The notes below the pieces were generated by a model. It was not told where the DNA came from and did not search any database. It worked only from the letters and a program-made list of their open reading frames with translations. DNA of 64,000 bases. It comes from Gemmatimonadota bacterium (GTDB lineage: Bacteria > Latescibacterota > UBA2968 > UBA8231). Below are positions 18,948 through 28,171 of this stretch, in pieces. Made by a program: the position numbers and the translations under genes. The DNA lies in assembly GCA_028875335.1 (NCBI GenBank), contig JAPPEF010000114.1:10572-74571 (forward strand), in the 5' to 3' direction. How positions within the stretch are numbered: position 1 is the first letter of the stretch; each line of letters starts with the position of its first letter.

Positions 18948-19775
18948 ATGTACGCACTTAAATTTTATAAACTCCTACTGCTCGCCCTCATCGCCTGGGG
19001 ATGCGAGCCGGAAACAGCGGCGGATCGACCCGCGCTGGTGGTCGAGCTACCGGATGGGACCGAGATGGCCTTTGTCTGGATCGACCCGGGCACTTTTGTC
19101 ATGGGCTCGCCCCCCACGGAGCCAGGACGGGACGACGACGAGGCACCGCAACGCGAGGTGCAAATTACCCGGGGGTTCTACCTAGCGCAGACCGAAATCA
19201 CCCAGCAACAGTGGACTGCGGTCATGGATACGCAGCCGTGGGCCGGCCTAGATTTCGTCCTCCAAGGACCGGACTACCCGGCCGCAGGGCTGTCGTGGCT
19301 CGACGTCGAGCAATTTGCCGCGGCCCTCAATGCCAGCGCTGGTGCCGAACTCTACCGCCTGCCCACGGAAGCCGAGTGGGAGTACGCCTGTCGGGCTGGC
19401 ACCACTACCCGCTGGTCCTTTGGGGACGACGAGGTGCTGTTGGACGACTTTGCTTGGCACACTGGCAATACTTGGGACGTAGGACTGCGACATAGCCAGT
19501 TAGTGGCGACGAAAAAACCCAATCCTTGGGGCCTGTACGATATGCACGGCAATTTGTGGGAGTGGGTACACGACTGGTACAGCCCCGAGTACTACGGCAG
19601 TGCTCCCAAAGTGGATCCTCCCGGCCCTACAACCGGGATACAGCGCGTTCTCCGAGGCGGTTATTTCCACAACAACGGAGCCCGCCGCCTGCGCTCGGCC
19701 AACCGCCTCAGCCAAGTGCCGCATGGGCGCTATGCCTCGGTGGGGGCGCGGCTGCTGAGGGAGGGACCGCCGTGA
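18948..19775 (+). CDS. SUMF1-fold (FGE-sulfatase family) lipoprotein without catalytic cysteines
   Basis: 275 aa from the ATG at 18948, which begins a lipoprotein signal with W-G-C at 17-19. The rest is a C-type-lectin-like SUMF1/FGE domain: F-V-M-G-S, then [AG]-x-T-E-I-T-Q-Q-Q-W, then L-P-T-E-A-E-W-E-Y-A-C-R-A-G, then D-M-H-G-N-L-W-E-W-V-H-D-W, then V-L-R-G-G-Y-F. In true formylglycine-generating enzymes a cysteine pair follows the R-G-G-S motif; here that segment has none, so sulfatase activation is unlikely. A structural, ligand-binding or iron-enzyme-like role is possible. It overlaps the next gene by four bases (GTGA). Confidence 0.8.
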   Translation: MYALKFYKLLLLALIAWGCEPETAADRPALVVELPDGTEMAFVWIDPGTFVMGSPPTEPGRDDDEAPQREVQITRGFYLAQTEITQQQWTAVMDTQPWAGLDFVLQGPDYPAAGLSWLDVEQFAAALNASAGAELYRLPTEAEWEYACRAGTTTRWSFGDDEVLLDDFAWHTGNTWDVGLRHSQLVATKKPNPWGLYDMHGNLWEWVHDWYSPEYYGSAPKVDPPGPTTGIQRVLRGGYFHNNGARRLRSANRLSQVPHGRYASVGARLLREGPP

Positions 19776-21838
19776 CCAGCCGCCAACGAGTCTGGCTTCT
19801 CCGCCTCGCTGGGCTGGGACTGGGGTTGGTTCTCGTCGTGGTCGCGGAACTGCTGTTGCACTTGGTCCCGGCCTTGGCTCCCGAGCCTTTTCTTGTCACC
19901 TTGGCCGAGCGCGACGAGCGGCGTCTGCGCAGTGTCAATCCTCTCTACGCTAAGCGCTTTTTCTTCCAGCGTTACCAAGGCAAGCTCATCGGCAGCGGCC
20001 GCATGGGGGGCCAGCCCTTTTTCGAGCCGACTCCTTCCAAGCATTTTCGCGTGGTCTTTGCCGGTGCCTCCACGGTCCAGGGCTATCCCTATGTCCAATC
20101 CCTTGCGGCTCCGTCCTTTTTGGCAGCCATGCTGCAGGACATCTGGCCCGATAAAGAGGTCCAGGTGTTCAACTTGGGCATTACGTCGATCGCCAGTTTT
20201 GCCGTTGCCAAAGTGGTCGAAGACGCCTTGCAACTGGAGCCGGACCTAGTCGTGGTGTACACCGGCCACAATGAATTCAATGGGATCTACGGGGTTGACG
20301 AACACCATTCGCCCTGGCGCAATCGGCTGCACTACTTCCTCATGCAGAGACGGCTCACTGCCTTGGTGCGGACGGGACTGGACTATTTTCGCGGCAGCGA
20401 GGTCTCCTCCACGGCCCTAGCGCGGATTATGGCCGAGCGCGGCCAAGTCGCGCTGGACAGCCCGCGGCGTCGGGCCGCTCCTGAGCACCTGCGCGCGAAT
20501 CTGCTAAGGGTTGCCGCGGCCTGTAGCAAAGCCGAGGTTCCGCTGATCTTGTGTACCTTGGCGGCCAATGAGGCTGGCTTTGCGCCTGGGGCTGGGACCG
20601 CGCCCCCTTTAGAGGAGCATCTGGCCCGGCAGTGGCAGCAAAAGGTGGCTAAGGCCGCCGAGATTCTGGTGCTGGAGACCCCGACCCCAGAGGCTGTCCA
20701 CGGGGCGTTGGAGAATTTGACCGCGGCGGCTCAGGTATGGGAAAAACACGCCTATCTATGGTATCTCAAGGGCCGAGCTTTGGTCCACTTGCAGCGCCCT
20801 GTGGAGGCGCGCCAAGCCTTTGCCAAGGCCCGACAACTCGACACTATGCCTTGGCGGGCCCCGCGCTCTTTCAGCGCGGTGATCGACAGCGTGGCGCGTC
20901 AGGGTGGGGCTGGGTTGGCCGACGTACAAGCGGCCTTTGACCGGGCTGCTTCTCCCGAGGGCGTGGGCTGGGAGTTGATGGCCGATCATCTGCATCCTTC
21001 GGTGGCGGGACAGGCCCTGTTGGCTCGCACGGTCGTCGAAGCTGTGCCGCAAGTCGTGGACGAACCCGTCGAGTTGGAGCGCCTGCGCAGCGATGCTCAG
21101 TACCGAGACTTGCTGGGCGATCTGCCCATCGGTCGCCTGCGAGTTTATCAAGCCATGGCCGAATTGTTCAGTCGGCCGCCCATGGACCGGTACAACGCTC
21201 ACAATGCCACGCGCTACCAGCGATTGGCCAAGCAGCTATGGGAAGGACTGTCCGCGGCTGAGCAGCGCGGCGCTGAACAGTGGATGCGCCACCGGGAACA
21301 GGGGCTGCTGGCCCTGCAAGTGGCTGAGCAACTCTTTGCCGTGCGCGATTTTCCAACGGCCCGTTCGTACTACAGAGCGGCCCGCCGGGAAGCGCCCTTT
21401 ACCTTGCGGGGCGATCTGTGGGCCGCGGTGCAGTGGGGGCGGACCTTTGCCCTGAGTGGAGAGACTATTTCCGGCGACCGGGCCGCGGTCCTACAACGCG
21501 CCCTGCAGCGCTTGCCCTTCATCGTTGGCTCTGCCCCGGCCGATCCGGGATTCGCTGCGCTGATCAAAGGCCAGCTCCACTTTCTGCTGGGGCAGTACCA
21601 TCAGGCTCTGCCGCCTCTTTTGCAGGCCCTCGAAGCGCCCCAGATCCAGCGCGAATACATCTTTGTGCTCTTCCCGGCCCTGGCGCAGACCTTGATCTAC
21701 AACGATCGCTTGGAGGATGCCCGTCGCCTAGCGCGTCAGTTCGCTGCCGAAGGGTCGCATACTCAGTATTTCATCCCCCTGGTGGAAACGCTGGCGCGAC
21801 CCGACCTAGGGGACCGGGCCAAAAGAGGGGACTTGTGA
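19772..21838 (+). CDS. Membrane-anchored SGNH-hydrolase-like protein with TPR region
   Basis: 688 aa from GTG 19772, overlapping the previous stop. One N-terminal membrane segment (about residues 11-30) anchors a periplasmic domain. SGNH-like blocks are F-A-G-A-S-T-V-Q-G (block I, normally GDS), T-G-H-N-E-F (block III, G-x-N) and D-H-L-H-P-S (block V, D-x-x-H). The DxxH pair and G-x-N support an esterase or acetyltransferase-like fold; block I keeps the serine but has Ala for Asp. TPR-like sequence fills an insert (about 300-370) and the last 200 residues. Homologous SGNH-TPR proteins occur in planctomycetes and other phyla without a proven substrate. It lies between two SUMF1-fold lipoproteins and overlaps the second by four bases. 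Confidence 0.75.
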   Translation: MTSRQRVWLLRLAGLGLGLVLVVVAELLLHLVPALAPEPFLVTLAERDERRLRSVNPLYAKRFFFQRYQGKLIGSGRMGGQPFFEPTPSKHFRVVFAGASTVQGYPYVQSLAAPSFLAAMLQDIWPDKEVQVFNLGITSIASFAVAKVVEDALQLEPDLVVVYTGHNEFNGIYGVDEHHSPWRNRLHYFLMQRRLTALVRTGLDYFRGSEVSSTALARIMAERGQVALDSPRRRAAPEHLRANLLRVAAACSKAEVPLILCTLAANEAGFAPGAGTAPPLEEHLARQWQQKVAKAAEILVLETPTPEAVHGALENLTAAAQVWEKHAYLWYLKGRALVHLQRPVEARQAFAKARQLDTMPWRAPRSFSAVIDSVARQGGAGLADVQAAFDRAASPEGVGWELMADHLHPSVAGQALLARTVVEAVPQVVDEPVELERLRSDAQYRDLLGDLPIGRLRVYQAMAELFSRPPMDRYNAHNATRYQRLAKQLWEGLSAAEQRGAEQWMRHREQGLLALQVAEQLFAVRDFPTARSYYRAARREAPFTLRGDLWAAVQWGRTFALSGETISGDRAAVLQRALQRLPFIVGSAPADPGFAALIKGQLHFLLGQYHQALPPLLQALEAPQIQREYIFVLFPALAQTLIYNDRLEDARRLARQFAAEGSHTQYFIPLVETLARPDLGDRAKRGDL

Positions 21839-22590
21839 AACGCGTAGTAGTCCTGTTGCTCAGTGTCGGTCTGAGCGCCTGCGATAAGGGCTCAGGGCCG
21901 CCGGACTCCGAGGACCCGCCGGGCATGGTGAAAATCCCGGCCGGTCCCTTCATCATGGGCTCCGATTCCGGTGCCAATGATGAGCGTCCCGCACATTCCG
22001 TGCACCTCAATGGCTTCTGGATTGACCGCCACGAAGTGAGCACGGCCGAGTGGAATGCCTATGCCCAAGCCATGAACCTGCCCATTCGGTCGGCCCCGGA
22101 CGACCATCCGATCATCTCGGTGGGCTGGCCCGATGCCTTGGCCTATTGCCAGTGGGTCGGCAAGCGCCTGCCCACGGAGGCGGAGTGGGAAAAAGCCGCC
22201 CGGGGGACCGATGGGCGCACCTATCCCTGGGGTGAAGGCATTGATCGCACTAGGGCCAACTATGGAACGGATTTTTGCTGTGACGTCGATGCCAGCGATG
22301 GGTACTCCTTTACTTCGCCGGTGGGTCATTACCCACAAGGAGAATCGCCCTATGGGGTGCGCGATATGGCCGGCAATGTCTGGGAGTGGGTGGCGGACTG
22401 GTATCACAGCGAGTATTATACCGGCGAACACGAGCGCAATCCCCTTGGACCGGCGGATGGAACGCTGAAAGTGGTGCGCGGGGGCTCGTGGTCCAATGAT
22501 CCCAATCTGCTACGCACCTCGTACCGCCGGGCCTGCAGCCCGTTCAGCGCCGATGGCAATGTCGGCTTTCGCTGCGCGGTGGACGAATGA
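21835..22590 (+). CDS. SUMF1-fold (FGE-sulfatase family) lipoprotein, second copy
   Basis: 251 aa. GTG at 21835 follows AAAAGAGGGG at good spacing and overlaps the previous stop. Lipobox L-S-A-C, C16. The SUMF1 domain covers nearly all the rest: M-V-K-I-P-A-G-P-F-I-M-G-S, then I-D-R-H-E-V-S, then R-L-P-T-E-A-E-W-E-K-A-A-R-G, then D-M-A-G-N-V-W-E-W-V-A-D-W, then V-V-R-G-G-S-W, ending G-F-R-C. A cysteine occurs at R-R-A-C-S-P and at the end, but the paired active-site cysteines of formylglycine-generating enzymes (C-x4-C after R-G-G-S) are not present. Probably a non-FGE member. It closes the UnbV-SUMF1-SGNH-SUMF1 block. Confidence 0.8.
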   Translation: MKRVVVLLLSVGLSACDKGSGPPDSEDPPGMVKIPAGPFIMGSDSGANDERPAHSVHLNGFWIDRHEVSTAEWNAYAQAMNLPIRSAPDDHPIISVGWPDALAYCQWVGKRLPTEAEWEKAARGTDGRTYPWGEGIDRTRANYGTDFCCDVDASDGYSFTSPVGHYPQGESPYGVRDMAGNVWEWVADWYHSEYYTGEHERNPLGPADGTLKVVRGGSWSNDPNLLRTSYRRACSPFSADGNVGFRCAVDE

Positions 22591-22632
22591 TCCCCACGGT
22601 TCTGAGAATTGGCTGTCCCCCGGCGACAAGGT

Positions 22633-22663
22633 ATCCGCAGATGAACGCAGATGAACGCGGATG
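22633..22663 (+). repeat. CGCAGATGAA short tandem repeat
   Basis: ATCCGCAGATGAACGCAGAT followed by another degenerate unit, the same family as 9434-9466. It lies in the 103-base gap before Q2; nothing else is recognisable there. Confidence 0.65.
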
Positions 22664-22693
22664 TGAAATGAGGTTGAGCGGAGCGCACGTAGA

Positions 22694-24760
22694 ATGTTGA
22701 GACAGCTTCTGCTCGCCGTTGTCGGCCTCGCCGCAGTGTGCTCCGCCGTCCAGACCGAGGGGCTCACCTATGAGCAGACCGCGTGGCGCAGCGCGCTCTA
22801 CTACCGCACCACCTTTGAGGCACCCGAAGCCGGCGAAGGCTTGCTGCACATGGCCGCAGCCGACAGCTTTGCCGCGTACTTCAACGGCGAACTAGTCGGC
22901 AGCGATTCCAGCGCTGTGCAGCCGCGAGTTTTTGCGGTGCCGGTGGTGCGCGGCGACAACCACATCGCCGCGCTGGTGGTCAACCGTGGTCGCGGTCGCG
23001 GCAATGGCTTGGCGGCGACTTTGGCTGTGGAATTTGCTGCGGGGGATACCTCGACAGTGCAAACGACGACTGATCGCACCCGCCAGCCTTGGTACTGGAG
23101 CGCCCAGTTGCAGACCGATGATGGGTGGACGACTGCCGAGGTAGCGCGGGACGAGGCTTGGCATCTGGTGCAAGAAGGTGCGCTAGAGCCGGCTTTGTCC
23201 ATTGGACAGCCCATCGCTGGCTTTTTAGGTGGGACGGATATCGGCTCTCTAGCCGGCGGCATTGTCCTCAAACAAGTACGCGGCCAAAATTTGGCCAAGG
23301 ACCAGATATCCAACCGCCCGGAAGTGCTCGACGGCGATTTGAATACCTCGTGGAATCCGCCGATCAACGCCCTGAATTTCAATGCCGATATCGACTTGGG
23401 AACGCGGCGCAAAATCCACGTCGTGCGGGTTCTGACCCGGGGCCGCAACCAAGAGCAGTACTTCGACCGCTCCCTGCGCGGGTACTCCATTCAGGTCAGC
23501 GACGACCAAATCCGCTGGACCGAAGTGGCCATCCTGCGCGACATCGTCGATTTCATTCGCAGCGAGGTCCGCTTCTCTCCGCTGTGGACGCGCCATTTGC
23601 GCTTGGTCATCGTCGATATCAACGCCATCACTCAGCCCAACGTGGCCGAAATAGAGGTGTACGGCAGCCTGCACGCAGAGCGGGGAACGTTCATTTCGGC
23701 ACCGCTCGACCTCGGCGCTCCGGACGTGGTCAAGAACATAGGTCGAGTGCGCTGGCAGGCCACGGTTCCCGATGGCACGGAACTCACCGTGCAGTTCCGC
23801 AGCGCCGACCAAGACACCGCGCTAGCTGATTCGACAGGGGGGTGGAGCCTGCCTCTAACTACCGGGGACATTTGGTTTCCAGCCGAAGAACCTAGTGCGC
23901 TGGTGCAATATCGGGTCAACATGGCGACCTACTCCCCCGAGAAAACCCCTGTTTTCGAGCACCTAGAGATCGATTTTGATCTCGACCAAGTGCCCGTCTC
24001 CAAGGCGTGGGGCCGCATTGTCCCCAATCGCGTCTCCATGGGCCGGGATACCTCTTTTACTTACACCCTCGATGTGGAATTTACCGACGCCGACGCGGGC
24101 TTGGCCCAGATCCGCATCGACGTGCCCGCGCCGGCCGTACTCGAAGAGATCACTGGCTTGGAAGGTAGTACGCTCGAGGATTGGGATTCGACGCGCGACC
24201 AGCTAACCATCTCCTTGGCCGAGCCGCTGCGGCAGGACGCCCAGTTGCAAATTCGCTTTAGGACGCGCACGCACGCGACGATCCATGCGTTTCGCGCCCG
24301 CCTCTTTGCGCCTAATTCTGACAATCCGCTCAACGCGGCCGAAAACGCGGCTGTTGACCCGCAGAGCAATGCACCTTATTCGTGGGTGTTGTCGGCCGCG
24401 ACCTCGGAGGAGCGGGCGCTCTCCCAAGTGCGCGTCCATCCGCCGATCTTCAGCCCCAACGCCGATGGGATCAACGATTTTGCCACTATCGAATTCGCCC
24501 TCTCCAAAGTCGGGGCCCCGCGACAGGTGGGCATCCGCATCTTCGATTTGAGTGGACGCTTGGTGCGCGATCTCAGTCCGCCGCCGCTGTCGGCCGGGGC
24601 CTATGTGCGGCTGCCAACCGATAGCCGGCCTCCAGGTTTGTGGGATGGGCGCAATGCCACGGGTTCGCTAGTGGCTCCGGGCCTGTACCTCTACCGGGTG
24701 GAAGTTGAGGTCGATACGGGTGCAGAACGCGCCGCCGGGGTTGTCGGAGTAGCTTACTAG
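22694..24760 (+). CDS. Discoidin-domain surface protein with FlgD-type C-terminal tail (Q2)
   Basis: 688 aa, closest in this window to Q1 (4409-6472) and of the same length. Signal peptide about 1-18 (M-L-R-Q-L-L-L-A-V-V-G...). Jelly-roll-like N-terminal domain (Y-Y-R-T-T-F-E-A-P, then Y-F-N-G-E-L-V-G), discoidin-like domain (E-V-L-D-G-D-L-N-T-S-W-N-P-P, then Y-S-I-Q-V-S-D-D, then E-I-E-V-Y-G), beta-rich middle, and a tail with F-S-P-N-A-D-G-I-N-D, I-F-D-L-S-G-R and L-W-D-G-R-N, ending -VVGVAY. Unlike Q1, Q3 and Q5 it is not followed by a P-type protein but by a 1084-aa TPR protein. Its TAG lies within the direct repeat flanking the element at 24761. Confidence 0.8.
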   Translation: MLRQLLLAVVGLAAVCSAVQTEGLTYEQTAWRSALYYRTTFEAPEAGEGLLHMAAADSFAAYFNGELVGSDSSAVQPRVFAVPVVRGDNHIAALVVNRGRGRGNGLAATLAVEFAAGDTSTVQTTTDRTRQPWYWSAQLQTDDGWTTAEVARDEAWHLVQEGALEPALSIGQPIAGFLGGTDIGSLAGGIVLKQVRGQNLAKDQISNRPEVLDGDLNTSWNPPINALNFNADIDLGTRRKIHVVRVLTRGRNQEQYFDRSLRGYSIQVSDDQIRWTEVAILRDIVDFIRSEVRFSPLWTRHLRLVIVDINAITQPNVAEIEVYGSLHAERGTFISAPLDLGAPDVVKNIGRVRWQATVPDGTELTVQFRSADQDTALADSTGGWSLPLTTGDIWFPAEEPSALVQYRVNMATYSPEKTPVFEHLEIDFDLDQVPVSKAWGRIVPNRVSMGRDTSFTYTLDVEFTDADAGLAQIRIDVPAPAVLEEITGLEGSTLEDWDSTRDQLTISLAEPLRQDAQLQIRFRTRTHATIHAFRARLFAPNSDNPLNAAENAAVDPQSNAPYSWVLSAATSEERALSQVRVHPPIFSPNADGINDFATIEFALSKVGAPRQVGIRIFDLSGRLVRDLSPPPLSAGAYVRLPTDSRPPGLWDGRNATGSLVAPGLYLYRVEVEVDTGAERAAGVVGVAY

Positions 24761-24899
24761 ATGTTACGCATTGTAGGGGCAACCCTCGTGGTTGCCCTCG
24801 TCGGATCCCACTGGCTGAATACGCGGTGTCGCATGGGCGCCCACAAGGGACGCCCCTACACCTATCGGTTCGGCCCAGATGCGTAACATCAGTTACTAG
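24761..24899. repeat. TTACGCA-end element with flanking TTACTAG direct repeat
   Basis: Family-B element with inverted ends GATGTTACGCAT (24760-24771) and ATGCGTAACATC (24879-24890). A nested inverted pair TGTAGGGGC/GCCCCTACA lies at 24772-24780 and 24852-24860, and a GGGCAACC/GGTTGCCC hairpin lies inside. TTACTAG flanks it on both sides (24754-24760 and 24893-24899) and contains the stop codon of Q2, so the element inserted at that stop. Confidence 0.75.
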
Positions 24900-24916
24900 G
24901 TGCTGAGGAACAAACC

Positions 24917-27900
24917 ATGCTGCCGTTAGCCATCCTATCCTTACTGACCCTCGCCGCGGCCGCGACTCGCTTTGTGCCCACGGCCGAGGAGATGCAGGCC
25001 CGCTTTGAGCACGGCCAGAACTTCTACGCCTCTGGGGCCTACGATCAGGCCATTGAAAACTACCGCCACATCATGCGCAGTCGGCACAAACTGCTCGCGA
25101 TGGAGGCCATTCGAGTTTCCGTCGGCCAAATAGACGCGCCCCTGCAAGAAGTAGCCGCGTACCAAATTGGCAATGCCTATTTCAAAATGGGCGAAGAAGA
25201 ACTCAAAAGGGTGGCGCAGGCCCGCAGCGACGAAGAGCGCGCCCAGCACCAGAGTCGGGCCGACGACTTATTGGGGCAGGCCGTGGAGGCGTTTGTTGCC
25301 ACCGAGACCCTCTCCGCTACCCCGACCCTCCAGGCCCTCGCCCGCAGCCGCGCCGTGGCCTGCGCGTACCGCATGGGAGAGTATCGCCGCACCATCGACG
25401 AAGCGCGGCAACTAGTCGCCAGCTATCCCACCAGTCCCTACGTAGCTCATGCGCTGTACGATATTGGCTGGTCGCACTATCAACTGGGCGAGTACGCCCA
25501 AAGCATTGCGGTTTTTGAGGATTTAGTCGGGCGTTTCCCCTCGGGGTATCGCACCAGCAGGGCGCTGTTTCAAATTGGCGAATGCTACTTTGCGCTGGAG
25601 CGCTTTGCCGAAGCCATCCCCAGCTACCAGCGGCTAGTTGACTCGCAGCGCCTCGACCGCATGTCCGAGCGCGAGATCCTGCGCATGCAGCGCAACAAAC
25701 TCGCCGGCCTAGTCGACGAGACCGAGCTGGAAATCGCGGCCAAAGCCCTGCTGCGCATTGGCGAGTGCCGCGAGCGCACTGGGGAGCACGCGCTGGCCGT
25801 GGAGGCATACTCCTTGGTGGCCGCGCGCTTTGCCGACGAGCGCCGCCTGTCCGAGGAAGCCTATTTGCGCCAGGCTCAGTTGCACTACCAGCGCGGCGAT
25901 GTAGCCGCCAGTATCGCGGTGTACCAGCGCGCCCTAGAAGCGCAACAGGACGACTTTGGCCGGGCGCGGCTGCAATTGCTGCTGGCCAACCGCTACTTTG
26001 AGACCGGGAACTACTTAGAGGCCGTGCGCGAATACAGTGCGTACCGCGACGACTATGCCGCTTTTGCGGCCCCAGCCGGCCTGCCCCTCGAAGGAGTGGG
26101 ACTGCAAATTGCCCGGGCTTGGTTCGGCCGCGCTGAAGCGGAAGAAGTCGCGCCCGAGGAGAGGGCCGATCTTTTCCGCCGCGCCGAAGCGGAATTGCGC
26201 CGCACTTTGGAAGCCTTTCCCAACTCGACCTACGAAATGGACCTGCGCTTCAATTTGGGGCTGGCTTTGCAGCGCCAGGACGAGGCGGCTACCACTGCTC
26301 AGGCTCTTGATATTTTCCAAGCGTTAGCGGCCTCACCGCAGGCCGACGGATACCGGCACAGCGCCCTTTTCCAGTGCGCCCGCATCCTCCACGGCCGCGG
26401 CGAGTACGCGGATGCCATCCAGATCTACCAGAGCTTAGACGAAGAGTTGGGCGACAAACCCGAAGCCGATATCGCTCGCTTTGAAGCGGCCATAGCCCAG
26501 CGCGATGCCGGCGCTTGGGAGGAAGCGGTTGCCTCCTTTCTCCAGGTCCGCGGCGCGGCGGAAATTTTCTCGCGCTCCCGACTCGAAGCCGGCCGTCTTC
26601 TGCTGCAGCAGGGCCGTACCCAAAGGGCGCTGGTAGTCCTGCGGGAGGGTGTTCAAACCGAGACTGATAGGGGTTCCCAAACGCTGTTCAATTACCTCAT
26701 CGCCACGGCTCTGTCCCGCGCCGCCGACCTCGATGCGGCTCTGCCCTACTTTGACCAAGTCCTAGCCGCTGCGGATTCGGGCTTTGTCCACCAAGCCTTT
26801 TACGGCCGGGGCATGGCCCATTTCAGACTCGGCCAGCCCGCCCAAGCCATCGCCGATCTGGAGCGCGCTGTTGTGGATTCGTCTCTTACTGCCGCTTCCC
26901 GCCTGTTGGCTGCGGCCTATATCGCCGGTGGGCGTATCGACCAAGGGTTGCAGATGTACCAGCGTTTGCTACAGACGGCTTCCTCTCCGCGCCAACGCGG
27001 CGAGTATTTGCTGGCCTTGGCCGAAATCTCCTACCGCCAAGAGCGCTACGGCCGAGCCATTGCCACCTGCCGGGAGTTGCTCTCCCTCGATTTTGCCGAA
27101 GAAGAGCGGCCCTTAGAGCGCACCTACTATCTGCGCGAAAAAGGCCACTGGCTCATGGCCGATGCCGCCTTGCGCGTGGAAGATTACCAAGCCGTGGCCG
27201 ACGCCGCGGCTGCGGGTCTGTCAGCGTACCCGAACGGATTTTACGCACCCAATTTCCTCTTTTTGGGCGGGCTGGCCGCCCTGCAACTGGACCGCTACGA
27301 GGAAGCGGTCGGCCGCTTGCAGGATTCGATCACTCGCTACCCGGAACACCCCAACGCCGCGGAAGCTCACTACTACTTGGGATACGCGTACTTCAACCAG
27401 ACCCTTTTCGCCCAAGCCGTGGCTGCTTTTGAGTCTGTCGTAGCTCAAGCGTCGGGTCGCAACATTGCCCCGGATGCTCTCTTTCGCCTAGCCGAATGCC
27501 GCTATAATCTGCAGCAGTACGATCAGGCCCGGGATCAGTACCAGCGGCTCATTGACCGCTATCCCCGCAGCCTCTTGGCCGAGGAAGCCCTCTACAACAT
27601 TGGCTGGTGTCTGATGAATTCCCTTCCCGGGGATGCGGACCAGAGAAACGAAGAGGTGCAACGGGCCTTTGCGGTGTACCTCGAAAGCTTTCCCGAAGGA
27701 CGCTATGCGTCCATTGCCCGCTATACCCTCGGCGAGCTGTTATACAATCAAGGCGACCACCAAGCGGCGTACGACATCTTTCGCCAAATCGAAAAACAAT
27801 ACCCCGATACTCCGGCTTCCGCCCAAGCCGCCGCCATGTTGCCCGAGTTGCGCGAGGCCGTGGCCTATGGAGATTACGCCGCTCTAACTGACAGCCTCAA

Positions 27901-28171
27901 AGCCGCGTCCGAACTCAGCGACGCCGAGGCGATTCGCGCCCTAATTCCCCGCTTTGAACAAGTGTGGCGTCAATTCCCGCATACCTCCAGCGGTATAGCC
28001 GCCCGGGCCAATATCGGGGTTTGCCATCAAAAGTTGGGGGAATGGCAACGGGCCGTAGATGTGTTTGACGCCATTCTGAGCGCGGCCCAAGCAGACAGCA
28101 GCCTGCTCGCCCCCAACATCCGCGCCTTTGTCGAGCGCCGCCGCGCCACCATTGCGAGGAAGCACCTGTGA
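24917..28171 (+). CDS. Very large exported TPR protein
   Basis: 1084 aa, ATG at 24917 preceded by GAGGAAC. An N-terminal signal peptide or anchor (about 1-17, L-A-I-L-S-L-L-T-L-A-A-A-A) has no lipobox. The whole remainder consists of tetratricopeptide repeats of the YbgF/BamD type, many with A-x-Y-x-I-G-x-[AC]-Y/W and [FY]-P-x-S motifs. Several helical segments carry [LM]-G-E-E-E/R-E-clusters that might be coiled. Exported TPR solenoids of this size act as periplasmic scaffolds linking inner- and outer-membrane parts of envelope machines, such as motility or secretion complexes. It overlaps the TonB-like DUF4159 gene by four bases, so the two are almost certainly made together. Confidence 0.85.
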   Translation: MLPLAILSLLTLAAAATRFVPTAEEMQARFEHGQNFYASGAYDQAIENYRHIMRSRHKLLAMEAIRVSVGQIDAPLQEVAAYQIGNAYFKMGEEELKRVAQARSDEERAQHQSRADDLLGQAVEAFVATETLSATPTLQALARSRAVACAYRMGEYRRTIDEARQLVASYPTSPYVAHALYDIGWSHYQLGEYAQSIAVFEDLVGRFPSGYRTSRALFQIGECYFALERFAEAIPSYQRLVDSQRLDRMSEREILRMQRNKLAGLVDETELEIAAKALLRIGECRERTGEHALAVEAYSLVAARFADERRLSEEAYLRQAQLHYQRGDVAASIAVYQRALEAQQDDFGRARLQLLLANRYFETGNYLEAVREYSAYRDDYAAFAAPAGLPLEGVGLQIARAWFGRAEAEEVAPEERADLFRRAEAELRRTLEAFPNSTYEMDLRFNLGLALQRQDEAATTAQALDIFQALAASPQADGYRHSALFQCARILHGRGEYADAIQIYQSLDEELGDKPEADIARFEAAIAQRDAGAWEEAVASFLQVRGAAEIFSRSRLEAGRLLLQQGRTQRALVVLREGVQTETDRGSQTLFNYLIATALSRAADLDAALPYFDQVLAAADSGFVHQAFYGRGMAHFRLGQPAQAIADLERAVVDSSLTAASRLLAAAYIAGGRIDQGLQMYQRLLQTASSPRQRGEYLLALAEISYRQERYGRAIATCRELLSLDFAEEERPLERTYYLREKGHWLMADAALRVEDYQAVADAAAAGLSAYPNGFYAPNFLFLGGLAALQLDRYEEAVGRLQDSITRYPEHPNAAEAHYYLGYAYFNQTLFAQAVAAFESVVAQASGRNIAPDALFRLAECRYNLQQYDQARDQYQRLIDRYPRSLLAEEALYNIGWCLMNSLPGDADQRNEEVQRAFAVYLESFPEGRYASIARYTLGELLYNQGDHQAAYDIFRQIEKQYPDTPASAQAAAMLPELREAVAYGDYAALTDSLKAASELSDAEAIRALIPRFEQVWRQFPHTSSGIAARANIGVCHQKLGEWQRAVDVFDAILSAAQADSSLLAPNIRAFVERRRATIARKHL

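Noticed and set aside
18948..22590. Annotating the two SUMF1 proteins as formylglycine-generating enzymes
   Set aside because: The paired active-site cysteines after R-G-G-S are absent and no sulfatase is adjacent.
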